Assembly: GCA_016710165.1 (NCBI GenBank)
Contig: JADJLJ010000001.1
Location: 1,798,001 to 1,862,000 of the forward strand
From: Chitinophagaceae bacterium
GTDB lineage: Bacteria > Bacteroidota > Bacteroidia > Chitinophagales > Chitinophagaceae
Reading direction: 5' to 3'
DNA: 64,000 bases
A model generated the notes under the pieces. It did not search any database. It was not told the origin of the DNA and saw nothing but the letters and a program-made list of their open reading frames with translations. Shown here one piece after another: positions 24,957-32,599 of this stretch; the stretch's first letter is position 1; every line of letters begins with the position of its first letter. Made by a program: the position numbers and the translations under genes.

Positions 24957-26246
24957 TCAAAAAGAATAATTCATTCCGATCATGACCATGTCGGTGGTCA
25001 TTTTATACGATACGTTGCTGCCGGGAACGGCTCCGTATATATTGGTAGGACTTTTCATCATCGGGCTTAATAAAGGGCCGCTGACAGAACCACTGCTGGT
25101 TCCGTGGTGATACACTGCATTCAGGTTAAAGCGGCTATTGAATTCATAGCCAAAACCTACCTGGAATGCATTTTTAATAACCGCTGTTGCCGGAATGGAG
25201 AAAAATGCCAACTCACTGCTGATCGGGTTAGAGCTGTATGTATACCCAACTCTTACCGGCAATTTATTGATGCCTTTGAACTGGATCCCGGCAGATATTA
25301 TGGAAACGTCTTTCCAGCCAAAACCGGCTACGGAAGCAGTGTTTGTCCATCCTTTATCCTTGAACCCTGCTGTATTTTTGTAGTTCACAAACCGGTAATC
25401 AACCGCCACATCAATTTTATTCTTTGAATAGCCGATGCCTGCGGAGAGAATACCGGGGTAATTCATTTTAAATTTCACATTGGGAGCTTTACTGCCATCC
25501 AGGTAGGTGTTTTCAAAATCAAAGCTGCTGAAATTTTGCGGCGTTTTATAAGAGGCCCCCAGTTTTATTCCTTTACCGGAATTGTAGAACACACCAAACT
25601 GTCCACCCATTCCAACGGCTTTTCCTTTATCACTTACCGGGTATCCCAATGCCGGGTTGGGTGATGAAAGAGGGTTTGGCGCCAGTTTTAATGTTGCATA
25701 ATTAAAAGTAGGAGCCAGTCCAATTGAAAATTGCTCAGAAATCTTATATGCGTATGTCACTCCAACCTGCAGAAGCTGGTAATCTGATTGTATTCGCCCA
25801 AATCCGCCCTGGCTTTGCGGCATGTTAACAGGATTTGAATTGCTTTCCGGGAAAGTAACTCCAAATCCACTGATGCCAAATGCAGACAGGCCAAAGGTAT
25901 GTTTACTGTTCTTTTTGCCCCATACCATTGCCAGTGCCGGCATTACTGAAACGCCCCGGTCATCTTTGGTCATACCACTCATGGGTCCGCCGGGTGTGGG
26001 TACCGTTGAATATAAGACCGGTGAAGAAAAGAATAACCCTGCATTCACTGATAATATCCTTGAATCAAAGGCCGAAATGGCTGCTGGGTTCCATTGCAAA
26101 GCTCCATTTATATCAACAGGCTGGGCGGTTGCAGCGCCCCCCATGGACATGTTGACAGCACCGATTCCCTGCATAATATGACCCGCCTGTGCAAATAAAA
26201 TAAAAGGCAGAAACCCCAATCCCAATGTTGCTAATAACTTTTTCAT
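24957..26246 (-). CDS. OmpP1/FadL-family outer-membrane transport protein
   Basis: The 429-residue protein has a signal peptide (MKKLLATLGLGFLPFILFAQ) and the FadL-type N-terminus GIGAVNMSMGGAATAQPVDINGALQWNPAA, which forms the plug hatch. The rest is a beta barrel with repeated strands ending in NYSF. FadL proteins admit long-chain fatty acids or other hydrophobic compounds. It lies about 100 bp downstream of the DsrE/DsrC operon on the same strand and may be read through from it; a role with elemental or organic sulfur would be speculation. Confidence 0.88.
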   Translation of the reverse strand: MKKLLATLGLGFLPFILFAQAGHIMQGIGAVNMSMGGAATAQPVDINGALQWNPAAISAFDSRILSVNAGLFFSSPVLYSTVPTPGGPMSGMTKDDRGVSVMPALAMVWGKKNSKHTFGLSAFGISGFGVTFPESNSNPVNMPQSQGGFGRIQSDYQLLQVGVTYAYKISEQFSIGLAPTFNYATLKLAPNPLSSPNPALGYPVSDKGKAVGMGGQFGVFYNSGKGIKLGASYKTPQNFSSFDFENTYLDGSKAPNVKFKMNYPGILSAGIGYSKNKIDVAVDYRFVNYKNTAGFKDKGWTNTASVAGFGWKDVSIISAGIQFKGINKLPVRVGYTYSSNPISSELAFFSIPATAVIKNAFQVGFGYEFNSRFNLNAVYHHGTSSGSVSGPLLSPMMKSPTNIYGAVPGSNVSYKMTTDMVMIGMNYSF

Positions 26247-26302
26247 AATCGTAGTTTTTAACTGCATTGACTGCAGTATTGAAATAATTTTTTTGTTGCT
26301 AT

Positions 26303-26333
26303 TCCAGCCTGCAAATTGCTTTACCAGGCTGGA
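26303..26333. repeat. Inverted repeat between DsrE and FadL genes
   Basis: TCCAGCCTG (26303-26311) pairs perfectly with CAGGCTGGA (26325-26333) around a 13-nt loop. On the minus strand no T-run follows immediately, so it is a weak terminator, attenuator or mRNA-processing hairpin rather than a clear intrinsic terminator. Confidence 0.5.
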
Positions 26334-26348
26334 TAGAAAGATCCTGAT

Positions 26349-26840
26349 CTATACAAAAAGCATATGCACTCCCTCGCCCTGGCTCTGCTTGTAAAAATCC
26401 CCCACGGTTATCACATCCTCCACACCTTCATACAGATCTTCTTTCTTGTAATGGAACATATCCATGGCCAGTTTGCATGCCCACAGTTTAACCCCCGAAG
26501 CGGTCAGGATATCTAAAAATTCATGCACATCCGGCATATCAATTTTTTCCATTTCTTTTTTCATCATCGTACTTGCCAGCGCTTCCATACCGGGTAAACC
26601 ACCCAGCATGGTTGGCATGTGCATGGCAGGGTTACCTACGGTTGCCACGTGCAGGTGCTCCAGTTTTCTTTTATGAATTGCTTCCAGTCCGAAAAAAGTA
26701 AAGAATATTTCTGATGCGATCCCTTCCATACGGGCCCCGTTGGCCAATACAAAAGCAGCATACACATTCTCCAATGTTCCCTTTGATAGAATGATCATCA
26801 TTTTTTTAATGGCTCCGTTATTCTCGTTCATAACTGACAT
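26349..26840 (-). CDS. DsrE/DsrF/DrsH-like sulfur-carrier protein
   Basis: This 163-residue protein belongs to the DsrE2-like group (DsrE/DsrF/DrsH-like). The N-terminal KKMMIILSKGTLENVYAAF strand-helix is characteristic, and the conserved sulfur-binding cysteine is Cys122 in LWACKLAMDMF. A hydrophobic central segment replaces the loop of classic DsrE. Such proteins carry persulfide sulfur and usually occur with TusA, rhodanese or DsrC. It lies 11 bp after dsrC. Confidence 0.9.
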   Translation of the reverse strand: MSVMNENNGAIKKMMIILSKGTLENVYAAFVLANGARMEGIASEIFFTFFGLEAIHKRKLEHLHVATVGNPAMHMPTMLGGLPGMEALASTMMKKEMEKIDMPDVHEFLDILTASGVKLWACKLAMDMFHYKKEDLYEGVEDVITVGDFYKQSQGEGVHMLFV

Positions 26841-26851
26841 ATTTTAAGTGG

Positions 26852-27160
26852 TTAAATACAACTGGCCGGTTTGGGTATGCCGGCAATTTTTGTTGCGGTT
26901 TTTAATGGGGCTGTTGGAAATAACTGGTAGAACTCTTTAATGTCCAATACGCCGCTTTTACCAATACGCCGGATACTGAGTGCCACCTGGTTGCTGTGTT
27001 CCTTTTGCAGGTACTTTAAGATCTCCCAATGCCTCGGGGTTAAAGCCACTCCTGCTTCTGCTGCAATTACTTCACCTATGCATTCGTCCCATTGACCAAA
27101 ATCGGTCAGGTAACCTTCTTCGTTTATGGTAATTTGCTTACCTGCTATTGTTTTTTCCAT
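26852..27160 (-). CDS. DsrC/TusE-family sulfur relay protein with single C-terminal Cys
   Basis: The 102-residue protein shows the DsrC/TusE fold: GYLTDFGQWDE at the start, LTPRHWEILKYLQKE, LFPTAPLKTATKIAGIPKP at the end. The penultimate Cys101 is present. The second redox cysteine found 11 residues earlier in dissimilatory DsrC is Thr90 here. It therefore resembles TusE or other DsrC-like proteins that carry sulfur but cannot form the intramolecular trisulfide of the sulfite-reductase cycle. No dsrAB genes are present in the window. Confidence 0.9.
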   Translation of the reverse strand: MEKTIAGKQITINEEGYLTDFGQWDECIGEVIAAEAGVALTPRHWEILKYLQKEHSNQVALSIRRIGKSGVLDIKEFYQLFPTAPLKTATKIAGIPKPASCI

Positions 27161-27188
27161 GATCTTTTTATTTTAATGATTTACTAAT

Positions 27189-28424
27189 TTATGCGTACTG
27201 TTTCCCGCTTTCAGACATGGTTGCTGAAACAAATGGAATATGTGTTCCTTTCAATAAAACATTCCAGTATATCCACCGGAAGGCCAGTTTACCCATGTGA
27301 TTCATCCTGCTTTCTTTTAACAACCGCAAAGGCCCGATGCCTGCAAACGGGAAGGTCCCTTCAACCGGCTCATGGGTATAATTAAAATCTATCAGCAGCG
27401 CCTTACCATTGCCTGTTTCCACAAAGCAGTTCGCATGCCCGTCAAACTCCTCTTTCAGGGGTTCCCCTTTTACATAAAGCAGAATATTATCGGTGAGTAT
27501 CTCTGCTTCAAAGTGTGCAACAGAACCGGCTTTGGAAGCGGGTATATCGCTGGCATCACCTAATACAAAAATATTTGCATACGCTTTTGACTGCAGGGTT
27601 GCTTTATGCGTAGGTACATAATTCAGGTCATCGCCCATACCGGATCTTTCCATTAATGCATCGCCTTTGTTGGTTGGTACCGTTACCAGCAGATCAAACG
27701 GAACGGTTTTACCCCCGTAATCCACAATCTCTTTCTTCTCATTATCAACCCGCTCAATGGCAAAATCGGGTTCAATGTTGATGCCCTTTTCGTGTAACAG
27801 ATGTTCAAGCGTTTCCGTGGCTTTTGGTTTCGTGAAGGCACCGCTTAAGGGGGTAACATACGTGATCTCCACTTTATCACGCATGTGTTTATGTTTGAAG
27901 AATGAATCGGCTAAAAAAGCAAATTCCAGGGGCGCCACGGGGCATTTGATGGGCATCTCTGTAATATGTACCACCAGTTTACCGCCTTCCCATTCTCTTA
28001 ATTTATTCCGCAAAGCCAAAGCGCCTTCGAAGCTGTAAAAATCAAAAACGGATTTTTGCCACTCGGGCCCTTGCATGCCTTCGGTCTCCTCCGGGGCTAT
28101 TTTGGCACCGGTGGCTATTATTAAGATGTCATAGCCCAATGCATCGCCGCCATCGAGCTGTATCTTATTTTCCGCCGGCAGGATGCGGCTGATCTGCCGT
28201 TTGATCAGTTTTACATCTTTTGGTATGAACTCGTCAATGGATTTAATGATATCTTCCGGCGTATAAATATCAAAGGGTAAAAAGAGATAACCGGGTTGAT
28301 AGTGATGTTCCTCTTTTTCATCAATAATGCTTATCTCCCAATCGGGTTTTTTCAGGTGATGATGCAGGTGATTGGCCATCATGGTACCCGCTGTACCAGC
28401 TCCCAGGATCACAATATGTTTCAT
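27189..28424 (-). CDS. SQR-like FAD-dependent sulfide/persulfide oxidoreductase
   Basis: The 411-residue flavoprotein has the N-terminal dinucleotide-binding fold ILGAGTAGTMMANHL, the LIIATGAK motif, KCPVAPLEFAFLAD, and the FAD-binding FVLGDAS near residue 288. The KCPVAP and C-terminal CFVETG patterns are typical of sulfide:quinone oxidoreductases and related flavocytochromes. Only Cys161 and Cys333 are present, so one or both of the usual redox-pair cysteines are missing or moved. A C-terminal amphipathic region (LAFRWIYWNVLLKG) could associate with the membrane. It is in an operon with OsmC, DsrC and DsrE. Confidence 0.85.
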   Translation of the reverse strand: MKHIVILGAGTAGTMMANHLHHHLKKPDWEISIIDEKEEHHYQPGYLFLPFDIYTPEDIIKSIDEFIPKDVKLIKRQISRILPAENKIQLDGGDALGYDILIIATGAKIAPEETEGMQGPEWQKSVFDFYSFEGALALRNKLREWEGGKLVVHITEMPIKCPVAPLEFAFLADSFFKHKHMRDKVEITYVTPLSGAFTKPKATETLEHLLHEKGINIEPDFAIERVDNEKKEIVDYGGKTVPFDLLVTVPTNKGDALMERSGMGDDLNYVPTHKATLQSKAYANIFVLGDASDIPASKAGSVAHFEAEILTDNILLYVKGEPLKEEFDGHANCFVETGNGKALLIDFNYTHEPVEGTFPFAGIGPLRLLKESRMNHMGKLAFRWIYWNVLLKGTHIPFVSATMSESGKQYA

Positions 28425-28435
28425 AATTGTTGGTT

Positions 28436-28891
28436 TTAGATTGTTGCTAACGGCCCGGTAATTTTTAGTGCCGGCCTGAAAATGATAGTTGACCGGACAG
28501 AATTAGAGACCAGGCAGGCTGCTTCTGCTTTTTCCAGGATACGCAGCGCCTTTTCCTTGTCCGAACCTGGGAGTATGGTCAACACCGGGGATAAAACAAT
28601 TTCGCTGATCATGTATTTTCCATCCACTTTTTCCAGTTTACCATCGGCGTTGCTTTCAAAATCCATGAAATCGAATTTGAAATTTTCTGCGATCGCCAGG
28701 AAGGTTGTCATCAGGCAACTGTTCACTGCAGCCACCAGTAAATGCTCCGGTGACCAGATGCCCTCCATTCCTTTCGGAAATTCAGGCGGAGTAGCCACTT
28801 CTATGTTTGAATGTAAGACGGGAGAACTCATTAATCCTTTCCGGTCAGATTCCCAGTTCAGTTTTACTTCGTAGTGATGTGTGATGTCCAT
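28436..28891 (-). CDS. OsmC-family redox protein
   Basis: The 151-residue protein has the OsmC fold with the conserved SPEHLLVAAVNSCLMTTF motif (peroxidatic Cys in NSC) and a second cysteine in AEAACLVSNSV. OsmC/Ohr proteins reduce organic hydroperoxides, and some act on persulfides. It is the first gene of the OsmC-SQR-DsrC-DsrE operon, with 11 bp to the next gene. Confidence 0.88.
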   Translation of the reverse strand: MDITHHYEVKLNWESDRKGLMSSPVLHSNIEVATPPEFPKGMEGIWSPEHLLVAAVNSCLMTTFLAIAENFKFDFMDFESNADGKLEKVDGKYMISEIVLSPVLTILPGSDKEKALRILEKAEAACLVSNSVRSTIIFRPALKITGPLATI

Positions 28892-28926
28892 AAAATTCAG
28901 TTTTGGTTTAAAATCGAATTACAGGG

Positions 28927-28970
28927 CTAAATTCAAAAAAAACCGGCGCTGAATGTGTAACTTATATCAC
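28927..28970 (-). promoter_or_regulatory. Degenerate Crp/Fnr-type site upstream of OsmC-SQR operon
   Basis: GTAAC-TTAT-ATCAC (28957-28970) keeps one half-site of the local palindrome and has two mismatches in the other. It lies 66 bp above the OsmC start, as at the better sites. The -7 candidate (TGAATTTA, 28928-28935) fits only 6 of 8 positions. This is the weakest of the set. Confidence 0.35.
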
Positions 28971-29195
28971 ACAATACCCAACAATGCCGAGCTTCATGAA
29001 CGAAGATGACGTTGGTCATGAAAGCAGTTAACCAGGGTCAGGAAACGGGAGAAAAGAAGGAGAAGGACGGGAGAAAACTACAAATTTTAAAGCAGGTGTG
29101 AAGAACTGAAATAACCCATTTTGCCGGAAATAGAAAGGCTGTTACAGGTTTTATGTAACCCGCAACAGCCGGCACCAATGATTCAACTGGATGCA
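28971..29195. other. Intergenic region with hairpin
   Basis: No gene is seen. On the minus strand a stem of GGCTGTT (29162-29168) and AACAGCC (29135-29141) with an inner GGGTT/AACC pairing precedes a T-rich stretch (TTTCTATTT), so 29119-29168 may terminate the DUF2892 transcript. A purine-rich GAGAAAAGAAGGAGAAGGACGG stretch near 29047 has no assigned role. Confidence 0.45.
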
Positions 29196-29405
29196 TTAAC
29201 CCTTTTTAGCCGGGCAGGTATTCAACCCTACCAGGGAATACAGCGGGCAAAAGCTGATTAAACTGGTCAGTACAAATACAGCACCCAGCACCAGCAGCAC
29301 AATACCCAATGTACCGGTAACGGTATTGGTAAAGTACAGTACTGCAAAAACGGCTGCCAGCAGTAACCGTATTATGCGGTCGGCATTTCCCATGTTCTTT
29401 TTCAT
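29196..29405 (-). CDS. DUF2892 / YgaP-type membrane protein
   Basis: The 69-residue protein begins MKKNMGNADRIIRLLLAAVF at ATG 29405 and has two helices and a final CPLYSLVGLNTC segment, the typical DUF2892 pattern. YgaP-type proteins often accompany rhodaneses. It is downstream of a truncated Crp/Fnr gene and a possible micro-ORF on the same strand. Confidence 0.85.
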   Translation of the reverse strand: MKKNMGNADRIIRLLLAAVFAVLYFTNTVTGTLGIVLLVLGAVFVLTSLISFCPLYSLVGLNTCPAKKG

Positions 29406-29415
29406 AATAATTGTT

Positions 29416-29511
29416 TTATTTTTTAAATGATTGAATAGCCCAAACAATTGCTGTAATCATAGCTATGCAAAACAAACATACCAACAATAACCTGACGATT
29501 TTTTGCTTCAT
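29416..29511 (-). CDS. Possible 31-residue single-helix membrane peptide
   Basis: An ORF of 31 codons begins with MKQKIVRLLLVCLF, continues as one hydrophobic helix and ends in QSFKK. Positive charges flank the helix on both sides. It lies 9 bp after the stop of the truncated Crp/Fnr gene and 10 bp before the DUF2892 gene, the spacing of an operon member. There is no homology evidence; it could be chance. Confidence 0.35.
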   Translation of the reverse strand: MKQKIVRLLLVCLFCIAMITAIVWAIQSFKK

Positions 29512-29520
29512 TGAAAAACG

Positions 29521-29883
29521 CTATACAGCAAACAAAGAGGAAAAAGACCGTACCCACCCGTTCAGTTTTTCAACCGGCATCAATAATATCACGGTGTTTT
29601 CCTCGGTTATTGCAAAAACCTTACTCGGGCTGTTCTTTAACCCTGCATTGAATGACATGATACAGCTCTCACCACGCTCAATATAATACAATAATAATTC
29701 CCTGTCCGCATGCCGGGTAAATACTTTTACCATTCCTTCCAGTACCAGTGGCACAAATTTTACAAACGCACCATCCCGGATGATCTCAGTCTGAGCCGGG
29801 AATTCCTTTACAATTCCAAATCGTTCCAATTCATCAATAAAACCGGCGGGCAAAACAGGCAGGTACTGCTGTAATCTTTTCAT
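29521..29883 (-). CDS. Crp/Fnr-like sensor domain lacking DNA-binding domain
   Basis: The 120-residue protein aligns with the N-terminal effector domain of the full-length regulator encoded at 13570-14205: both have FG-x-x-K-x-F, a VxPLVLEGMVKVF or equivalent strand, LLLYY, and an ESCxM motif. It stops after WVRSFSSLFAV, where full-length proteins continue into the dimerisation helix and helix-turn-helix. The next gene follows almost immediately, so the missing half is not nearby in another frame. It may be a decayed gene or a sensor-only protein that could interact with the complete regulator. Confidence 0.8.
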   Translation of the reverse strand: MKRLQQYLPVLPAGFIDELERFGIVKEFPAQTEIIRDGAFVKFVPLVLEGMVKVFTRHADRELLLYYIERGESCIMSFNAGLKNSPSKVFAITEENTVILLMPVEKLNGWVRSFSSLFAV

Positions 29884-29978
29884 GCACTCCTTGTATTAAA
29901 TGCAAGCTATTTAAAAAGCCCGACATCCATGTGGTGGAACCCTGCCGGGAATCAAATTACTTGAGCAGCCCAGCCGGC

Positions 29979-31307
29979 TTATCCTTTCTTAATAAACACC
30001 TTAATGATCTTCCCGTTTGCTTTACTTTCCCTTCCGGTGTTATCCCAAAATATGTTTTTACTGCTGCTGTTAATTCCGCCTACGATGTACCCGATAAGTG
30101 TTTCATTTTTTCCCAGGGAATGCATATCTGCAATTCCTTCCTTAACCATTTTAATATCGGGCCTAAAAATGAACTCGGCAGCTGCGCCGGTATATCCCGG
30201 CATCTGAACCGGCAAATAAATTTCCTTTTGCTTTCCGTCCTTCCGAATGATAACACCGATGGTCCTGGTAAAAGGCACATCTTTATTATCAATTATTCTG
30301 CCATTAGCATCCGGGTAATACCGGGCTATGCCGCCAAAAAATACGGAGTACATGGCTGCTGAAGCCTTGTCATATATGGGCAATACGGCACTGTGATAAT
30401 GATTGAATTTCTGATCAAACCCTTTACTTACTTTATGGCTTCCCTCAACAATATCTACAAAACTGGTGAACGGTATATCCTCTTCATACTGAAATACGCC
30501 TGAAAACATGGTAAAACCCAATTCGTCATTTTTAAATACCTGTGGCACCAGATTATAATCCCTCCGATGAAGATTGATGGTATCCTTTATTGCTGAATAG
30601 TTCTTTATGACCGGTGTGTCATTCTCATATTCGATCATAAATTTCCTGATCTCATTTGTGTACTCCTGCACAAAACCAGGGCCATGATCCGGGCCATGCG
30701 GGTTATACCTGCCCTCAAACCTTTGTCCCCCGGCCAGCAGGAACGTATCATTTATTTTTGCAAGCCTGCCCCCCGTTACGGCCATTCTTTCATCCCTGAT
30801 CTGTATAAATAAAGAACCTGCCGGATCCCTGTTCATAATAGCCGTTATCAGCTCATCTACTTTTATTACCACCAGGTACGGAAATGTAATGTGGTCATTG
30901 GCAGTTTTGCTATACCCATATCCACCGGTTAACACAAGCCTGTTACCCGTTTGCCAGAACTCCATATTGGTACTTTGCAGTTGCTCTGCAAGGGGGGCAG
31001 GTAAATCTTCCAAAGACCGTTTCCACAGTTTTTTATTCAGGGGATCCACCACATAGAGATAGGTGTTTTGCCCTTCTTCATTAAAACTGGCAAAGGGTTG
31101 CCTGCGGTGAAGGCCGTCTTTTCTGCCCCCAACCAATAACCATTTCCCCTGCCAGGTTGCATATGCATACGATTGCAATGCAGGCAAATCATTAATTTCC
31201 ATTGATTCCAGTCGAATAGTAAATGGAAATTGCTTTGCCTGGCTTTGAGCCCCTGCAATCAGTATGATAAAAAGGGAGGCTATGGTAACTACTATATTCT
31301 TTTTCAT
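29979..31307 (-). CDS. Secreted Kelch/beta-propeller-like protein
   Basis: The 442-residue protein starts at ATG 31307 with a signal peptide (MKKNIVVTIASLFIILIAGAQ). Several Kelch-like turns are visible (WLLVGGRKDG, LVLTGGYGYSK, FLLAGGQRFEG, YIVGGINSSSK), so a beta-propeller fold is likely. No catalytic residues or type IX sorting domain are recognised. Function unknown. It has a 96-bp gap to the truncated regulator gene. Confidence 0.65.
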   Translation of the reverse strand: MKKNIVVTIASLFIILIAGAQSQAKQFPFTIRLESMEINDLPALQSYAYATWQGKWLLVGGRKDGLHRRQPFASFNEEGQNTYLYVVDPLNKKLWKRSLEDLPAPLAEQLQSTNMEFWQTGNRLVLTGGYGYSKTANDHITFPYLVVIKVDELITAIMNRDPAGSLFIQIRDERMAVTGGRLAKINDTFLLAGGQRFEGRYNPHGPDHGPGFVQEYTNEIRKFMIEYENDTPVIKNYSAIKDTINLHRRDYNLVPQVFKNDELGFTMFSGVFQYEEDIPFTSFVDIVEGSHKVSKGFDQKFNHYHSAVLPIYDKASAAMYSVFFGGIARYYPDANGRIIDNKDVPFTRTIGVIIRKDGKQKEIYLPVQMPGYTGAAAEFIFRPDIKMVKEGIADMHSLGKNETLIGYIVGGINSSSKNIFWDNTGRESKANGKIIKVFIKKG

Positions 31308-31387
31308 ATGCAAATGTTTTTACTGAGCTGACCGGCTGGTTCCCTAGTCAACATGAATCTGTATCCCCTGATCTAATGAATCAATTT

Positions 31388-32071
31388 TCAGAATCCGGTT
31401 TCCATCGGACTATTGATAATGGCATCAAACTCAGCCTGGGTAATATACTGGGGGATGTATGTACCTCCAACATTCAGGATATTACCATAGAATGACCGCA
31501 TGTGATTACGGCTTCCCTTGGCAAGCATATTATACACCAAACGGATATCCTGGTTGTCAACACTGATCAATGCTTTTGTCAGATCATAAATATCAAGGTC
31601 TTCAATGGTAGCACCCACTTTATACGCATTCAACAGGCTGGCAGTGCCTTGTGCCACAAGCTGATGATAAAGATTCTGCAAGGATGCATTGCTGAAAACA
31701 CCAACGGGATTGGATCCAACCGGGTCTGCTAAGCCATACTTATTCAGCAGCATCAATACTGCATCCATATGTGTTTGCTCGCTGTTGGAAATATTTGAGA
31801 AAATAGTTGAACCCCACTTGCTATACAACGTGATATAAACATCCCTCGCAAGTTTTTCTTCTTCCCGCATAAACGGGAGACTTGTTAATTCAGCCGGGCT
31901 TAATGGTTCATTCGGCAAACTGTTAACCTGTGCCTGGAGATTAACCATATTACCATTCCCGTTGTTGCCTGTATTATTGGAAGGGTCATCGTCCTTGCTG
32001 CAGGAGAAGACTGAAAATATGAGTACGGCCCCTATTAAATAAGAAGCGATTGCTTTTAATCTATTTTTCAT
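31388..32071 (-). CDS. DUF2202 ferritin-like lipoprotein
   Basis: The 227-residue protein has a lipoprotein signal (lipobox SVFSC) and a DUF2202 domain: FMREEEKLARDVYITLYSKWG, then EQTHMDAVL and ARGSRNHMRSF-like helices with Glu/His residues placed as in ferritin-like di-iron folds. Its role is unknown; metal storage or redox chemistry at the outer-membrane or periplasmic face is possible. A perfect local Crp/Fnr palindrome precedes it. Confidence 0.85.
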   Translation of the reverse strand: MKNRLKAIASYLIGAVLIFSVFSCSKDDDPSNNTGNNGNGNMVNLQAQVNSLPNEPLSPAELTSLPFMREEEKLARDVYITLYSKWGSTIFSNISNSEQTHMDAVLMLLNKYGLADPVGSNPVGVFSNASLQNLYHQLVAQGTASLLNAYKVGATIEDLDIYDLTKALISVDNQDIRLVYNMLAKGSRNHMRSFYGNILNVGGTYIPQYITQAEFDAIINSPMETGF

Positions 32072-32108
32072 GATCAGGTGTTTTAATTATGATTAATTTT
32101 TTACGTTA

Positions 32109-32152
32109 TGAAGTTAGCCCGGTAAACAGCTGAAATCAGTAACAAGTGTTAC
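32109..32152 (-). promoter_or_regulatory. Crp/Fnr-type palindrome upstream of DUF2202
   Basis: GTAAC-AAGT-GTTAC at 32139-32152 is a perfect palindrome. At the fixed 33-bp spacing the minus strand reads TAACTTCA (32109-32116), 6 of 8 to the -7 consensus. The gene starts 38 bp further. Confidence 0.6.
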
Positions 32153-32308
32153 ATAGGCTACAACCGGTACAGAATATTTGCCATTGCCCCGGTTATATGC
32201 ATCCATTTTACTGTGTTTTTCCAGTGATTACTATGACCAGGCGCTCCTGAAAAAAGTACAAGTATTGGCGCAGGTTTCTGAAAAGCAACCAGGATACTTT
32301 GCCGGAAC

Positions 32309-32599
32309 CTATCTGATAAGCAATAACTGGCTATCCCGTATTCCTTTTACCAGGTGTTTTACACCTGCTTCGATATTCACATAAATACCGGGCAATAAGA
32401 TCACTTTTGCCCCCTTTTCATTTTCAAAAACCACTTCTCCGGTCACACAAATCAAAAGGGCTGCTGTTTTGGTCTGGTGCTCCTTCAGGACCTGGCCGTT
32501 TAGGATCTGAATAGCTGTCACAGATCCTTCTTCTGCTTTAAAAAGAGGAATAGCGGAAACAGGTTTTAGTCGTGCATGCAGATCGCTTATGTTCATCAT
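32309..32599 (-). CDS. Cupin-domain protein
   Basis: The 96-residue protein is a small single cupin barrel (ILNGQVLKEHQTKTAALLICVTGEVVF...LLPGIYVNIEAGVKHLVKG). His residues at the usual first and last metal positions (KEHQTK, VKHLV) are partly retained. Its start overlaps the end of the DUF3365 gene by 4 bp, so it is translationally coupled to it. Substrate unknown. Confidence 0.8.
   Translation of the reverse strand: MMNISDLHARLKPVSAIPLFKAEEGSVTAIQILNGQVLKEHQTKTAALLICVTGEVVFENEKGAKVILLPGIYVNIEAGVKHLVKGIRDSQLLLIR

Noticed and set aside
26268..26348. Intrinsic terminator after the DsrE gene
   Set aside because: A good stem exists (26303-26333) but no T-run follows in the minus-strand direction; recorded only as an inverted repeat.
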